Below the pieces are notes generated by a model. That model was not told the origin of the DNA and ran no database searches. It worked only from the letters and a program-made list of their open reading frames with translations. DNA of 64,000 nucleotides from Pseudonocardia sp. ICBG1293 (GTDB lineage Bacteria > Actinomycetota > Actinomycetes > Mycobacteriales > Pseudonocardiaceae). Positions 48,672-56,367 of the stretch are shown piece after piece. The translations under genes were made by a program, and so were the position numbers. The DNA lies in NCBI RefSeq assembly GCF_020131355.1, contig NZ_JAHLEL010000008.1:124001-188000 (forward strand). Direction: 5' to 3'. The first letter of the stretch is position 1. The number at the start of each line of letters is the position of its first letter.

Positions 48672-49783
48672 GCGGCCCCGACGACGCCACCCCGGTCGTC
48701 GTCGCCGCGCGACGCACCCCGATCGGCACCGCGGGCGGGTCGCTGCGGGCGGTGACCGTCGACGCGCTCGCGGCCCCCGTCCTCGCGGCGCTGGCCGGGA
48801 CCCTCGGCGGCCACGTCGACGACGTGCTCCTCGGCAACGTCTTCGGCCCCGGCGGCAACCCGGCCCGGGTCGCGGCGCTGGCCGCCGGGCTCGGCGACGA
48901 CGTGCCCGGCATGACCGTGGACCGGCAGTGCGCGAGCGGGCTGTCCGCGATCCTCGCCGCCGCCGCGGCCGTCCGCGCCGGCGACGGTGTCGGGTACCTG
49001 GCGGGCGGTGCCGAGTCCCCGTCGACCGCGCCCACCCGGACCCGGGCCGACGGCACCGTCTACACCCGTGCGCCGTTCGCCCCGGCAGGCGATCCGGATC
49101 CGGACATGGGTCCGGCCGCCGACGACGTCGCCGCCCGGGCGGGTCTGTCCCGCGCCCGGCTCGACGCGTTCGCCGCCCGCAGCCACGCCCGCGCCGTCGA
49201 CGCGCAGCGGGCGGGCCGCTTCGACGACGAGCTCGTCCCGGTCGCGTCCCGCACCGCCGACGAGCGTCCCCGCGAGCGCTTCACCGCCGACCGCATGGCC
49301 CGGTTCCGGCCCGCGTTCACCCCCGGCGGCGCCCACACCGCCGCGAACTCCTGCGGGGTGAACGACGGGGCCGCCGCCGTCGCCCTGGTGCCCGAGTGGC
49401 GGCGGCGGGAGCTGGGCGTGCCCGGGCTCGCGCTGGTCTCGGCCGCCACCCGCGGCTGCCCGCCCGCCGACCTCGGCCTCGGCGCCGTCCCGGCGCTCGC
49501 CGCACTGCGCGACCGACCGGCCGCCCCGGACGCCGTCGAGTTCACCGAGGCCTTCGCCGGACAGGCCCTGGCCTGTCTCGACGCCGCCGGGATCGACGAG
49601 CACCGGGCGAGCCCGGACGGGGGCGCGATCGCCCTGGGCCATCCCTGGGGCGCCTCGGGCGCGGTGCTGGTCGTACGGCTGTTCCACCGGCTCGTCGTGC
49701 AGGGCCGCGGCGAGACCGGGCTGGCCGCGCTGTCCTCGGGCGGCGGCCTCGGCGTCGCGACGAGCTGGCGGGTGGTCCGGTGA
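48668..49783 (+). CDS. Thiolase family protein with altered active site
   Basis: 371-residue thiolase-fold protein. The nucleophile Cys is in TVDRQCASGLSA and the GHP His in GAIALGHPWGASGA. However, the second catalytic Cys (normally in a C-x-G-G-G motif near the C-terminus) is Ser in LSSGGGLG, and the usual NEAF is TEAF. It may therefore run condensation or cleavage poorly, or use a different proton relay. Start GTG 48668 overlaps the ligase stop; the stop overlaps bioM's GTG. Function with the ligase in biotin-precursor handling is inferred from the operon. Confidence 0.87.
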   Translation: MSGPDDATPVVVAARRTPIGTAGGSLRAVTVDALAAPVLAALAGTLGGHVDDVLLGNVFGPGGNPARVAALAAGLGDDVPGMTVDRQCASGLSAILAAAAAVRAGDGVGYLAGGAESPSTAPTRTRADGTVYTRAPFAPAGDPDPDMGPAADDVAARAGLSRARLDAFAARSHARAVDAQRAGRFDDELVPVASRTADERPRERFTADRMARFRPAFTPGGAHTAANSCGVNDGAAAVALVPEWRRRELGVPGLALVSAATRGCPPADLGLGAVPALAALRDRPAAPDAVEFTEAFAGQALACLDAAGIDEHRASPDGGAIALGHPWGASGAVLVVRLFHRLVVQGRGETGLAALSSGGGLGVATSWRVVR

Positions 49784-50457
49784 TCGGGTTCTCGGGCGTC
49801 GGGCACCGCTACGGCGAGCGCACCGTGCTGCGGGAGGTGACCCTCACCCTGCCCGAACGCCGGATCGGGCTGGTCGGCGCGAACGGCTCCGGCAAGTCCA
49901 CCCTGGCCCGCACCGTCAACGGCCTGGTCACCCCGATCGAGGGCACCGTGACCGTCGACGGCCGCGACCCCGCCCGCGAGGGCGCCGCCGTCCGCCGCCG
50001 GGTCGGGTTCGTCTTCTCCGACCCGGACTCCCAGATCGTCATGCCGACCGCGGGCGAGGACGTCGCGTTCTCGCTGCGCCGTACCGTGCGCGACCGCGCC
50101 GAACGCGCCCGGCGGGCCGAGGCGACGCTCGCGGAGTTCGGGCTCGGCGACCACGTCGAGCACCCCGCCCACCAGCTCTCCGGCGGCCAGAAGCAGCTGC
50201 TCGCGCTGGCCGCGGTGCTGGTGCTCGACCCGGACGTACTGGTCTGCGACGAGCCGACCACCCTGCTCGACCTGCGCAACCAGCGGGCCTTCGCCGACCG
50301 CCTCGCCGGGCTGCGCCAGCAGGTCCTGCTCGCCACCCACGACCTGGACCTGCTGACGGGGTTCGACCGCGTCGTCGTCCTCGACGGGGGCCGGGTCGTC
50401 GCCGACGACGAGCCGGGCCCGGCCGTGGCGTACTACCGCAGGCTCTGCGGCTCGTGA
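49780..50457 (+). CDS. bioM: Biotin ECF transporter ATPase BioM
   Basis: 225-residue ABC ATPase of the cobalt/biotin ECF type: Walker A GANGSGKST, Q-loop FSDPDSQIVMPT (the DPDxQ of ECF A-subunits), signature LSGGQKQ, Walker B VLVCDEPTTLLD and H-loop ATHDLDLL. It powers BioY through BioN. Start and stop both overlap neighbours by GTGA. Confidence 0.9.
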   Translation: MIGFSGVGHRYGERTVLREVTLTLPERRIGLVGANGSGKSTLARTVNGLVTPIEGTVTVDGRDPAREGAAVRRRVGFVFSDPDSQIVMPTAGEDVAFSLRRTVRDRAERARRAEATLAEFGLGDHVEHPAHQLSGGQKQLLALAAVLVLDPDVLVCDEPTTLLDLRNQRAFADRLAGLRQQVLLATHDLDLLTGFDRVVVLDGGRVVADDEPGPAVAYYRRLCGS

Positions 50458-51095
50458 CCCCGCTCGGTCTCTACTCACCGGGCACCAGCCCGCTGCACCG
50501 GGCGCCGGCCGGGCCGTCACTGCTCGTGGTGCTGGCGCTCGCGGCCGGGACGGTGCTCACCGGCGACCCGCGGGTGCTCGGCGCGCTGTGCGCCCTCGTC
50601 GCCGCCGGGTACCTGCTCGCCCGCATCCCGTGGCACCGGGTCCGGCCGGTGCTGCGCACGCTGGCGCTGCTGGCACTGCTGCTCGGCGCGGTGCAGTGGT
50701 GGCTGATCGGCCCGGAACGGACGCTGGTGGTGGTGCTGCGCCTGGTCGCCGCGCTGGGCGCGGCGACCCTGTTCACCCTCACCACCCGGGTGGACGACCT
50801 GGTCGGTGCCGTGGAACGCGGTCTCGGGCCGCTGCGCCGGTTCGGGGTGGTGCCGGAGCGCCTCGGTCTTCTCGTCGGACTGACACTCCAGTCGATCGCC
50901 ACGCTGTCCGGCATCGCCGGGCAGGTCCGGGAGGCGGCGAGGGCCCGTGGGGCGGAGCGGTCGCCGACGGCGTTCGCGGTGCCGTTCCTGGTGCGGACAC
51001 TGCGGCACGCGGACGCACTCGGAGAGGCCCTGGCGGCGCGCGGGTGGGGCGACGACGAACCCGACGACCGACCCGGATCACGAAAGATGGACTAA
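50454..51095 (+). CDS. bioN: Biotin ECF transporter transmembrane subunit BioN
   Basis: 213-residue T-component with about five helices. The cytoplasmic coupling motifs are AARARGAERS and ALAARGWG, the two Ala-Arg-Gly signatures of ECF-T proteins. GTG 50454 overlaps the bioM stop. The last codon is directly followed by TAA, which is also the target trinucleotide of the first IS copy, so the native C-terminus may have been changed by the insertion. Confidence 0.88.
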   Translation: MTPLGLYSPGTSPLHRAPAGPSLLVVLALAAGTVLTGDPRVLGALCALVAAGYLLARIPWHRVRPVLRTLALLALLLGAVQWWLIGPERTLVVVLRLVAALGAATLFTLTTRVDDLVGAVERGLGPLRRFGVVPERLGLLVGLTLQSIATLSGIAGQVREAARARGAERSPTAFAVPFLVRTLRHADALGEALAARGWGDDEPDDRPGSRKMD

Positions 51096-52075
51096 GAGGT
51101 CGCGCGGATTGGTTGGTGATCATGGACGTCGTGCAGGTCGGGCGTTCCAGCGGTGTGTGGTCCAGGCCTGCCGAATCAAGCTACGGAGTGTGACGATCGT
51201 GTCGGCGAGGTCGAAGAACGCGTCGACGACGATTTCTCGTCGTTCGTAGCAGCGCTGCAGCCGGTTGAAGCTGTTGTGCCAAGCGTTGGTCCGCTCGACG
51301 TGCCAGCGGCGGGTGGCCTGGATCGGCGCTTTCTCACCCTTGTGCGCGATCTCGCCGTGCAGGCCTCGTTCGGCCAGCGTGTCGCGGGTCTTGCCGGAGT
51401 CATAGCCGGCGTCGAGGTGCACGGTGATGTCGTCGGGCAGCGGGCCGAGAGCATCGAGGCGGTCGAGGGTGGGGCCCAGTAGCGGGGAGTCGTGCCGGTT
51501 GGCTCCGGCCAGGACTCGGCCCAGCGGGATGCCGTATCCCTCGACGAGCACCGAACGTTTCATACCCTGTTTGCGCCGGTCCACCGGCGACGGACCGGCG
51601 ACCTCGCCGCCGCCGGGGGCCTTGGTGATGGCGCCATCGACGGCGATGTCGTGCAGCAGCAGACCGACGATGCGGTCGTAGGCGTCCAGGACGATCCGAC
51701 GCAGCTGGGCGAAGACCCCGAGCCTGATCCACTCGTCACGACGATCGCGGATGGTGGTCGCCGAGCAGGTGCTGTCAGCGATGCCCTCATACGAGCAGCC
51801 GAACCGCAGTACCTGCAGGAGCTTGTCGAACACGATCCGATCCGCGATCCGGCGGCGATGGCAGCCCAGCGGATGGGTGGGATCGAACTCGTCTCGATGA
51901 GGCAGCAGCGCGGTGAACTGGTCCCACAACGGCTCGGTCAGCCATGATGGCAGGGTGGGCACGCGGCCTCCAGACGATCACGAAGCGTAGATAACTTCAT
52001 GATCGGCAGGCCCGTACCCGCCCTCGCCCCCAGACACTCGACCGCGGCCAAGCTGTGACCAATCCGCGCGACCTC
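51096..52075 (-). mobile_element. IS5-type insertion sequence, 980 bp, copy A
   Basis: Ends read GAGGTCGCGCGGATTGGT and its inverted complement (18 nt). Flanked by TAA on both sides (TTA in the element's own orientation), a 3-bp target duplication. One transposase gene. Identical to copies B, E and F. Confidence 0.9.
51120..51962 (-). CDS. IS5 family transposase (copy A)
   Basis: 280-residue DDE transposase. An N-terminal helix-turn-helix region (FGCSYEGIADSTCSATTIRD) is followed by the catalytic core: Asp in IAVDGAITKAPGGG, Asp in VHLDAGYDSGKTRD and Glu in WHVERTNAWHNSFNRL. It cuts and joins the 18-bp terminal repeats at TTA. GTG start with GGAGG 5 nt upstream. Looks intact and active. Confidence 0.92.
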   Translation of the reverse strand: MPTLPSWLTEPLWDQFTALLPHRDEFDPTHPLGCHRRRIADRIVFDKLLQVLRFGCSYEGIADSTCSATTIRDRRDEWIRLGVFAQLRRIVLDAYDRIVGLLLHDIAVDGAITKAPGGGEVAGPSPVDRRKQGMKRSVLVEGYGIPLGRVLAGANRHDSPLLGPTLDRLDALGPLPDDITVHLDAGYDSGKTRDTLAERGLHGEIAHKGEKAPIQATRRWHVERTNAWHNSFNRLQRCYERREIVVDAFFDLADTIVTLRSLIRQAWTTHRWNARPARRP

Positions 52076-52078
52076 TAA

Positions 52079-53058
52079 GAGGTCGCGCGGATTGGTTGGT
52101 GATCATGGACGTCGTGCAGGTCGGGCGTTCCAGCGGTGTGTGGTCCAGGCCTGCCGAATCAAGCTACGGAGTGTGACGATCGTGTCGGCGAGGTCGAAGA
52201 ACGCGTCGACGACGATTTCTCGTCGTTCGTAGCAGCGCTGCAGCCGGTTGAAGCTGTTGTGCCAAGCGTTGGTCCGCTCGACGTGCCAGCGGCGGGTGGC
52301 CTGGATCGGCGCTTTCTCACCCTTGTGCGCGATCTCGCCGTGCAGGCCTCGTTCGGCCAGCGTGTCGCGGGTCTTGCCGGAGTCATAGCCGGCGTCGAGG
52401 TGCACGGTGATGTCGTCGGGCAGCGGGCCGAGAGCATCGAGGCGGTCGAGGGTGGGGCCCAGTAGCGGGGAGTCGTGCCGGTTGGCTCCGGCCAGGACTC
52501 GGCCCAGCGGGATGCCGTATCCCTCGACGAGCACCGAACGTTTCATACCCTGTTTGCGCCGGTCCACCGGCGACGGACCGGCGACCTCGCCGCCGCCGGG
52601 GGCCTTGGTGATGGCGCCATCGACGGCGATGTCGTGCAGCAGCAGACCGACGATGCGGTCGTAGGCGTCCAGGACGATCCGACGCAGCTGGGCGAAGACC
52701 CCGAGCCTGATCCACTCGTCACGACGATCGCGGATGGTGGTCGCCGAGCAGGTGCTGTCAGCGATGCCCTCATACGAGCAGCCGAACCGCAGTACCTGCA
52801 GGAGCTTGTCGAACACGATCCGATCCGCGATCCGGCGGCGATGGCAGCCCAGCGGATGGGTGGGATCGAACTCGTCTCGATGAGGCAGCAGCGCGGTGAA
52901 CTGGTCCCACAACGGCTCGGTCAGCCATGATGGCAGGGTGGGCACGCGGCCTCCAGACGATCACGAAGCGTAGATAACTTCATGATCGGCAGGCCCGTAC
53001 CCGCCCTCGCCCCCAGACACTCGACCGCGGCCAAGCTGTGACCAATCCGCGCGACCTC
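52079..53058 (-). mobile_element. IS5-type insertion sequence, 980 bp, copy B
   Basis: Same element and orientation as copy A, joined to it head-to-tail through a single TAA (52076-52078). Right flank TAA at 53059-53061. Confidence 0.9.
52103..52945 (-). CDS. IS5 family transposase (copy B)
   Basis: 280 residues, identical to copy A with the same DDE residues and start. Confidence 0.92.
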   Translation of the reverse strand: MPTLPSWLTEPLWDQFTALLPHRDEFDPTHPLGCHRRRIADRIVFDKLLQVLRFGCSYEGIADSTCSATTIRDRRDEWIRLGVFAQLRRIVLDAYDRIVGLLLHDIAVDGAITKAPGGGEVAGPSPVDRRKQGMKRSVLVEGYGIPLGRVLAGANRHDSPLLGPTLDRLDALGPLPDDITVHLDAGYDSGKTRDTLAERGLHGEIAHKGEKAPIQATRRWHVERTNAWHNSFNRLQRCYERREIVVDAFFDLADTIVTLRSLIRQAWTTHRWNARPARRP

Positions 53059-53061
53059 TAA

Positions 53062-54042
53062 GAGCTCGCGCGGAATGATCACGGGTTGGTGGCTGAGGTG
53101 TGTCCGGTGACATGGACGGGCACGGGGCCTCCGATCATGAAGGTGCTTACGCTTCGTGATCGTTTGGAGGCTCTGTGCCCGCCCTGCCATCCTGGCTTAT
53201 CGAGCCCTTGTGGGACCAGTTCGCCGCGCTGTTGCCTGGCCGGGAGGAATTCGTGCCCACTCATCCGTGGGGGTGTCACCGCCGCCGTATCCCGGATCGG
53301 ATCGTGTTCGACAAGCTCATCCAGGTTCTGCGGTTCGGCTGCTCCTATGAGGGAATCGCCGACACCACCTGCTCAGCGAGCACTCTGCGGGCCCGCCGCG
53401 ACGAGTGGATCGGTCTCGGAGTCATCACCCAGCTGGCCCGCATGGCCCGCGACGGCTACGACCGCATCGTCGGGCTGGCCCTGGACGACATCGCCGTCGA
53501 CGGATGCATCACCAAAGCTCCTGGTGGCGGCGAATCCGCCGGCCCATCACCGGTTGACCGGCGCAAACAAGGCCTGAAACGCTCGATGCTCGTCGAGGAC
53601 AACGGGATCCCCCTGGGTCGAGTGCTAGCCGGGGCCAACCGGCACGACTCCCCGCTACTCGGTCCGACACTTGACCGACTCAACGAACTCGGCCCGCTGC
53701 CCACCGACATCACCGTGCACCTCGACGCCGGCTACGACTCCGGCAAGACCCGCGACCTGCTCGCCGACCGCGGTCTACACGGCGTCATCGCCCACAAAGG
53801 CGAGAAAGCGCCGATCCAAGCCACCCGACGCTGGCACGTCGAACGCACCAACGCCTGGCACAACACGTTCAACCGGCTGCAACGCTGCTACGAACGCCGC
53901 ACCGCGGTGATCAACGCCTTCTTCGACCTGGCCGATGCCATCATCACCGTGCGTCGCCTCATCCGCTGTGCCTGGACCACCCACCGCTGGGACACCCGAC
54001 CCACCCACCGACCATGATCAACACATCATTCCGCGCGACCTC
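53062..54042 (+). mobile_element. Diverged IS5-type element C, 981 bp
   Basis: Ends GAGCTCGCGCGGAATGAT and ATCATTCCGCGCGACCTC, related to but distinct from the A/B/E/F element. The left flank is TAA and the right flank TTA, so the two sides are not a simple duplication; rearrangement after insertion is likely. Confidence 0.85.
53175..54017 (+). CDS. IS5 family transposase (element C)
   Basis: 280 residues, same length as the A-type transposase and roughly 80 percent identical by eye. Catalytic blocks IAVDGCITKAPGGG, VHLDAGYDSGKTRD and HVERTNAWHNTFNRL are kept. GTG start with GGAGG upstream. Probably functional. Confidence 0.92.
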   Translation: MPALPSWLIEPLWDQFAALLPGREEFVPTHPWGCHRRRIPDRIVFDKLIQVLRFGCSYEGIADTTCSASTLRARRDEWIGLGVITQLARMARDGYDRIVGLALDDIAVDGCITKAPGGGESAGPSPVDRRKQGLKRSMLVEDNGIPLGRVLAGANRHDSPLLGPTLDRLNELGPLPTDITVHLDAGYDSGKTRDLLADRGLHGVIAHKGEKAPIQATRRWHVERTNAWHNTFNRLQRCYERRTAVINAFFDLADAIITVRRLIRCAWTTHRWDTRPTHRP

Positions 54043-54045
54043 TTA

Positions 54046-54166
54046 GAGGTCATTTCAGAACGAGGTCGACGTGTCTGTTGTAGACGACAAGCGGCTATCT
54101 GACCTGCCGTTTGATCTGTCGTCGAGGGGTCAATGGAAACTCGACAAGTCGTTCTGAAACGACCTC
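54046..54166 (+). repeat. 121-bp MITE, copy 1
   Basis: No coding capacity. Terminal inverted repeats GAGGTCATTTCAGAACGA and GAGGTCGTTTCAGAACGA (17 of 18 match) and TTA on both sides. An identical copy lies inverted at 59601-59721. The first 15 nt of its right repeat match the ends of the IS at 61909, whose transposase could mobilise it. Confidence 0.85.
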
Positions 54167-54169
54167 TTA

Positions 54170-55149
54170 GAGGTCGCGCGGATTGGTCACAGCTTGGCCG
54201 CGGTCGAGTGTCTGGGGGCGAGGGCGGGTACGGGCCTGCCGATCATGAAGTTATCTACGCTTCGTGATCGTCTGGAGGCCGCGTGCCCACCCTGCCATCA
54301 TGGCTGACCGAGCCGTTGTGGGACCAGTTCACCGCGCTGCTGCCTCATCGAGACGAGTTCGATCCCACCCATCCGCTGGGCTGCCATCGCCGCCGGATCG
54401 CGGATCGGATCGTGTTCGACAAGCTCCTGCAGGTACTGCGGTTCGGCTGCTCGTATGAGGGCATCGCTGACAGCACCTGCTCGGCGACCACCATCCGCGA
54501 TCGTCGTGACGAGTGGATCAGGCTCGGGGTCTTCGCCCAGCTGCGTCGGATCGTCCTGGACGCCTACGACCGCATCGTCGGTCTGCTGCTGCACGACATC
54601 GCCGTCGATGGCGCCATCACCAAGGCCCCCGGCGGCGGCGAGGTCGCCGGTCCGTCGCCGGTGGACCGGCGCAAACAGGGTATGAAACGTTCGGTGCTCG
54701 TCGAGGGATACGGCATCCCGCTGGGCCGAGTCCTGGCCGGAGCCAACCGGCACGACTCCCCGCTACTGGGCCCCACCCTCGACCGCCTCGATGCTCTCGG
54801 CCCGCTGCCCGACGACATCACCGTGCACCTCGACGCCGGCTATGACTCCGGCAAGACCCGCGACACGCTGGCCGAACGAGGCCTGCACGGCGAGATCGCG
54901 CACAAGGGTGAGAAAGCGCCGATCCAGGCCACCCGCCGCTGGCACGTCGAGCGGACCAACGCTTGGCACAACAGCTTCAACCGGCTGCAGCGCTGCTACG
55001 AACGACGAGAAATCGTCGTCGACGCGTTCTTCGACCTCGCCGACACGATCGTCACACTCCGTAGCTTGATTCGGCAGGCCTGGACCACACACCGCTGGAA
55101 CGCCCGACCTGCACGACGTCCATGATCACCAACCAATCCGCGCGACCTC
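54170..55149 (+). mobile_element. IS5-type insertion sequence, 980 bp, copy E
   Basis: Same element as A and B but in the opposite orientation. TTA on both sides (54167-54169, 55150-55152). Confidence 0.9.
54283..55125 (+). CDS. IS5 family transposase (copy E)
   Basis: 280 residues, identical to copies A, B and F. Confidence 0.92.
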   Translation: MPTLPSWLTEPLWDQFTALLPHRDEFDPTHPLGCHRRRIADRIVFDKLLQVLRFGCSYEGIADSTCSATTIRDRRDEWIRLGVFAQLRRIVLDAYDRIVGLLLHDIAVDGAITKAPGGGEVAGPSPVDRRKQGMKRSVLVEGYGIPLGRVLAGANRHDSPLLGPTLDRLDALGPLPDDITVHLDAGYDSGKTRDTLAERGLHGEIAHKGEKAPIQATRRWHVERTNAWHNSFNRLQRCYERREIVVDAFFDLADTIVTLRSLIRQAWTTHRWNARPARRP

Positions 55150-55152
55150 TTA

Positions 55153-56132
55153 GAGGTCGCGCGGATTGGTCACAGCTTGGCCGCGGTCGAGTGTCTGGGG
55201 GCGAGGGCGGGTACGGGCCTGCCGATCATGAAGTTATCTACGCTTCGTGATCGTCTGGAGGCCGCGTGCCCACCCTGCCATCATGGCTGACCGAGCCGTT
55301 GTGGGACCAGTTCACCGCGCTGCTGCCTCATCGAGACGAGTTCGATCCCACCCATCCGCTGGGCTGCCATCGCCGCCGGATCGCGGATCGGATCGTGTTC
55401 GACAAGCTCCTGCAGGTACTGCGGTTCGGCTGCTCGTATGAGGGCATCGCTGACAGCACCTGCTCGGCGACCACCATCCGCGATCGTCGTGACGAGTGGA
55501 TCAGGCTCGGGGTCTTCGCCCAGCTGCGTCGGATCGTCCTGGACGCCTACGACCGCATCGTCGGTCTGCTGCTGCACGACATCGCCGTCGATGGCGCCAT
55601 CACCAAGGCCCCCGGCGGCGGCGAGGTCGCCGGTCCGTCGCCGGTGGACCGGCGCAAACAGGGTATGAAACGTTCGGTGCTCGTCGAGGGATACGGCATC
55701 CCGCTGGGCCGAGTCCTGGCCGGAGCCAACCGGCACGACTCCCCGCTACTGGGCCCCACCCTCGACCGCCTCGATGCTCTCGGCCCGCTGCCCGACGACA
55801 TCACCGTGCACCTCGACGCCGGCTATGACTCCGGCAAGACCCGCGACACGCTGGCCGAACGAGGCCTGCACGGCGAGATCGCGCACAAGGGTGAGAAAGC
55901 GCCGATCCAGGCCACCCGCCGCTGGCACGTCGAGCGGACCAACGCTTGGCACAACAGCTTCAACCGGCTGCAGCGCTGCTACGAACGACGAGAAATCGTC
56001 GTCGACGCGTTCTTCGACCTCGCCGACACGATCGTCACACTCCGTAGCTTGATTCGGCAGGCCTGGACCACACACCGCTGGAACGCCCGACCTGCACGAC
56101 GTCCATGATCACCAACCAATCCGCGCGACCTC
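55153..56132 (+). mobile_element. IS5-type insertion sequence, 980 bp, copy F
   Basis: Head-to-tail with copy E through one TTA. Its right TTA (56133-56135) abuts the broken FtsK-like gene, so this insertion or a later deletion removed that gene's 5' part. Confidence 0.9.
55266..56108 (+). CDS. IS5 family transposase (copy F)
   Basis: 280 residues, identical to copies A, B and E. Confidence 0.92.
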   Translation: MPTLPSWLTEPLWDQFTALLPHRDEFDPTHPLGCHRRRIADRIVFDKLLQVLRFGCSYEGIADSTCSATTIRDRRDEWIRLGVFAQLRRIVLDAYDRIVGLLLHDIAVDGAITKAPGGGEVAGPSPVDRRKQGMKRSVLVEGYGIPLGRVLAGANRHDSPLLGPTLDRLDALGPLPDDITVHLDAGYDSGKTRDTLAERGLHGEIAHKGEKAPIQATRRWHVERTNAWHNSFNRLQRCYERREIVVDAFFDLADTIVTLRSLIRQAWTTHRWNARPARRP

Positions 56133-56133
56133 T

Positions 56134-56367
56134 TATGAGCGGGGTGCGTGGGCCAACCGGATCGGTGAAGACGAGGCCGGGGTCGGCTATCTGTTCGGCG
56201 ACGGCATCCGTGAACCCCTGCGTGTCCGGGCCGGGTGGGTGTCTGACGGCGCGGTGAAAGACCTGGAGGTCTTCGTCACCCGCACCGTGTCGGGGACCGG
56301 GGTGGCGCCGGTGCTGGCCCTGCCCGACCCGACCGTCAACCACCGCGAGATCGGGGATGCAGCATGA
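56134..56367 (+). pseudogene. C-terminal fragment of FtsK/TraSA-like DNA translocase
   Basis: 77 codons open from the IS junction: RGAWANRIGEDEAGVGYLFG, then IREPLRVRAGWVSD, ending REIGDAA. This resembles the end of the FtsK/SpoIIIE-type transfer protein of actinomycete integrative elements, which moves double-stranded DNA between hyphae. The motor domain is missing, cut off by IS copy F. The stop overlaps the ATG of the next gene (ATGA), as expected for the tra-rep order in such elements. Confidence 0.65.

Noticed and set aside
51096..56132. CRISPR array
   Set aside because: The repetition here is whole IS copies with transposase genes; no short regularly spaced repeats exist in the window.
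56035..56343. Minus-strand ORF spanning IS copy F and the tra fragment
   Set aside because: It crosses an IS junction and is antisense to the transposase and to the conserved tra tail.
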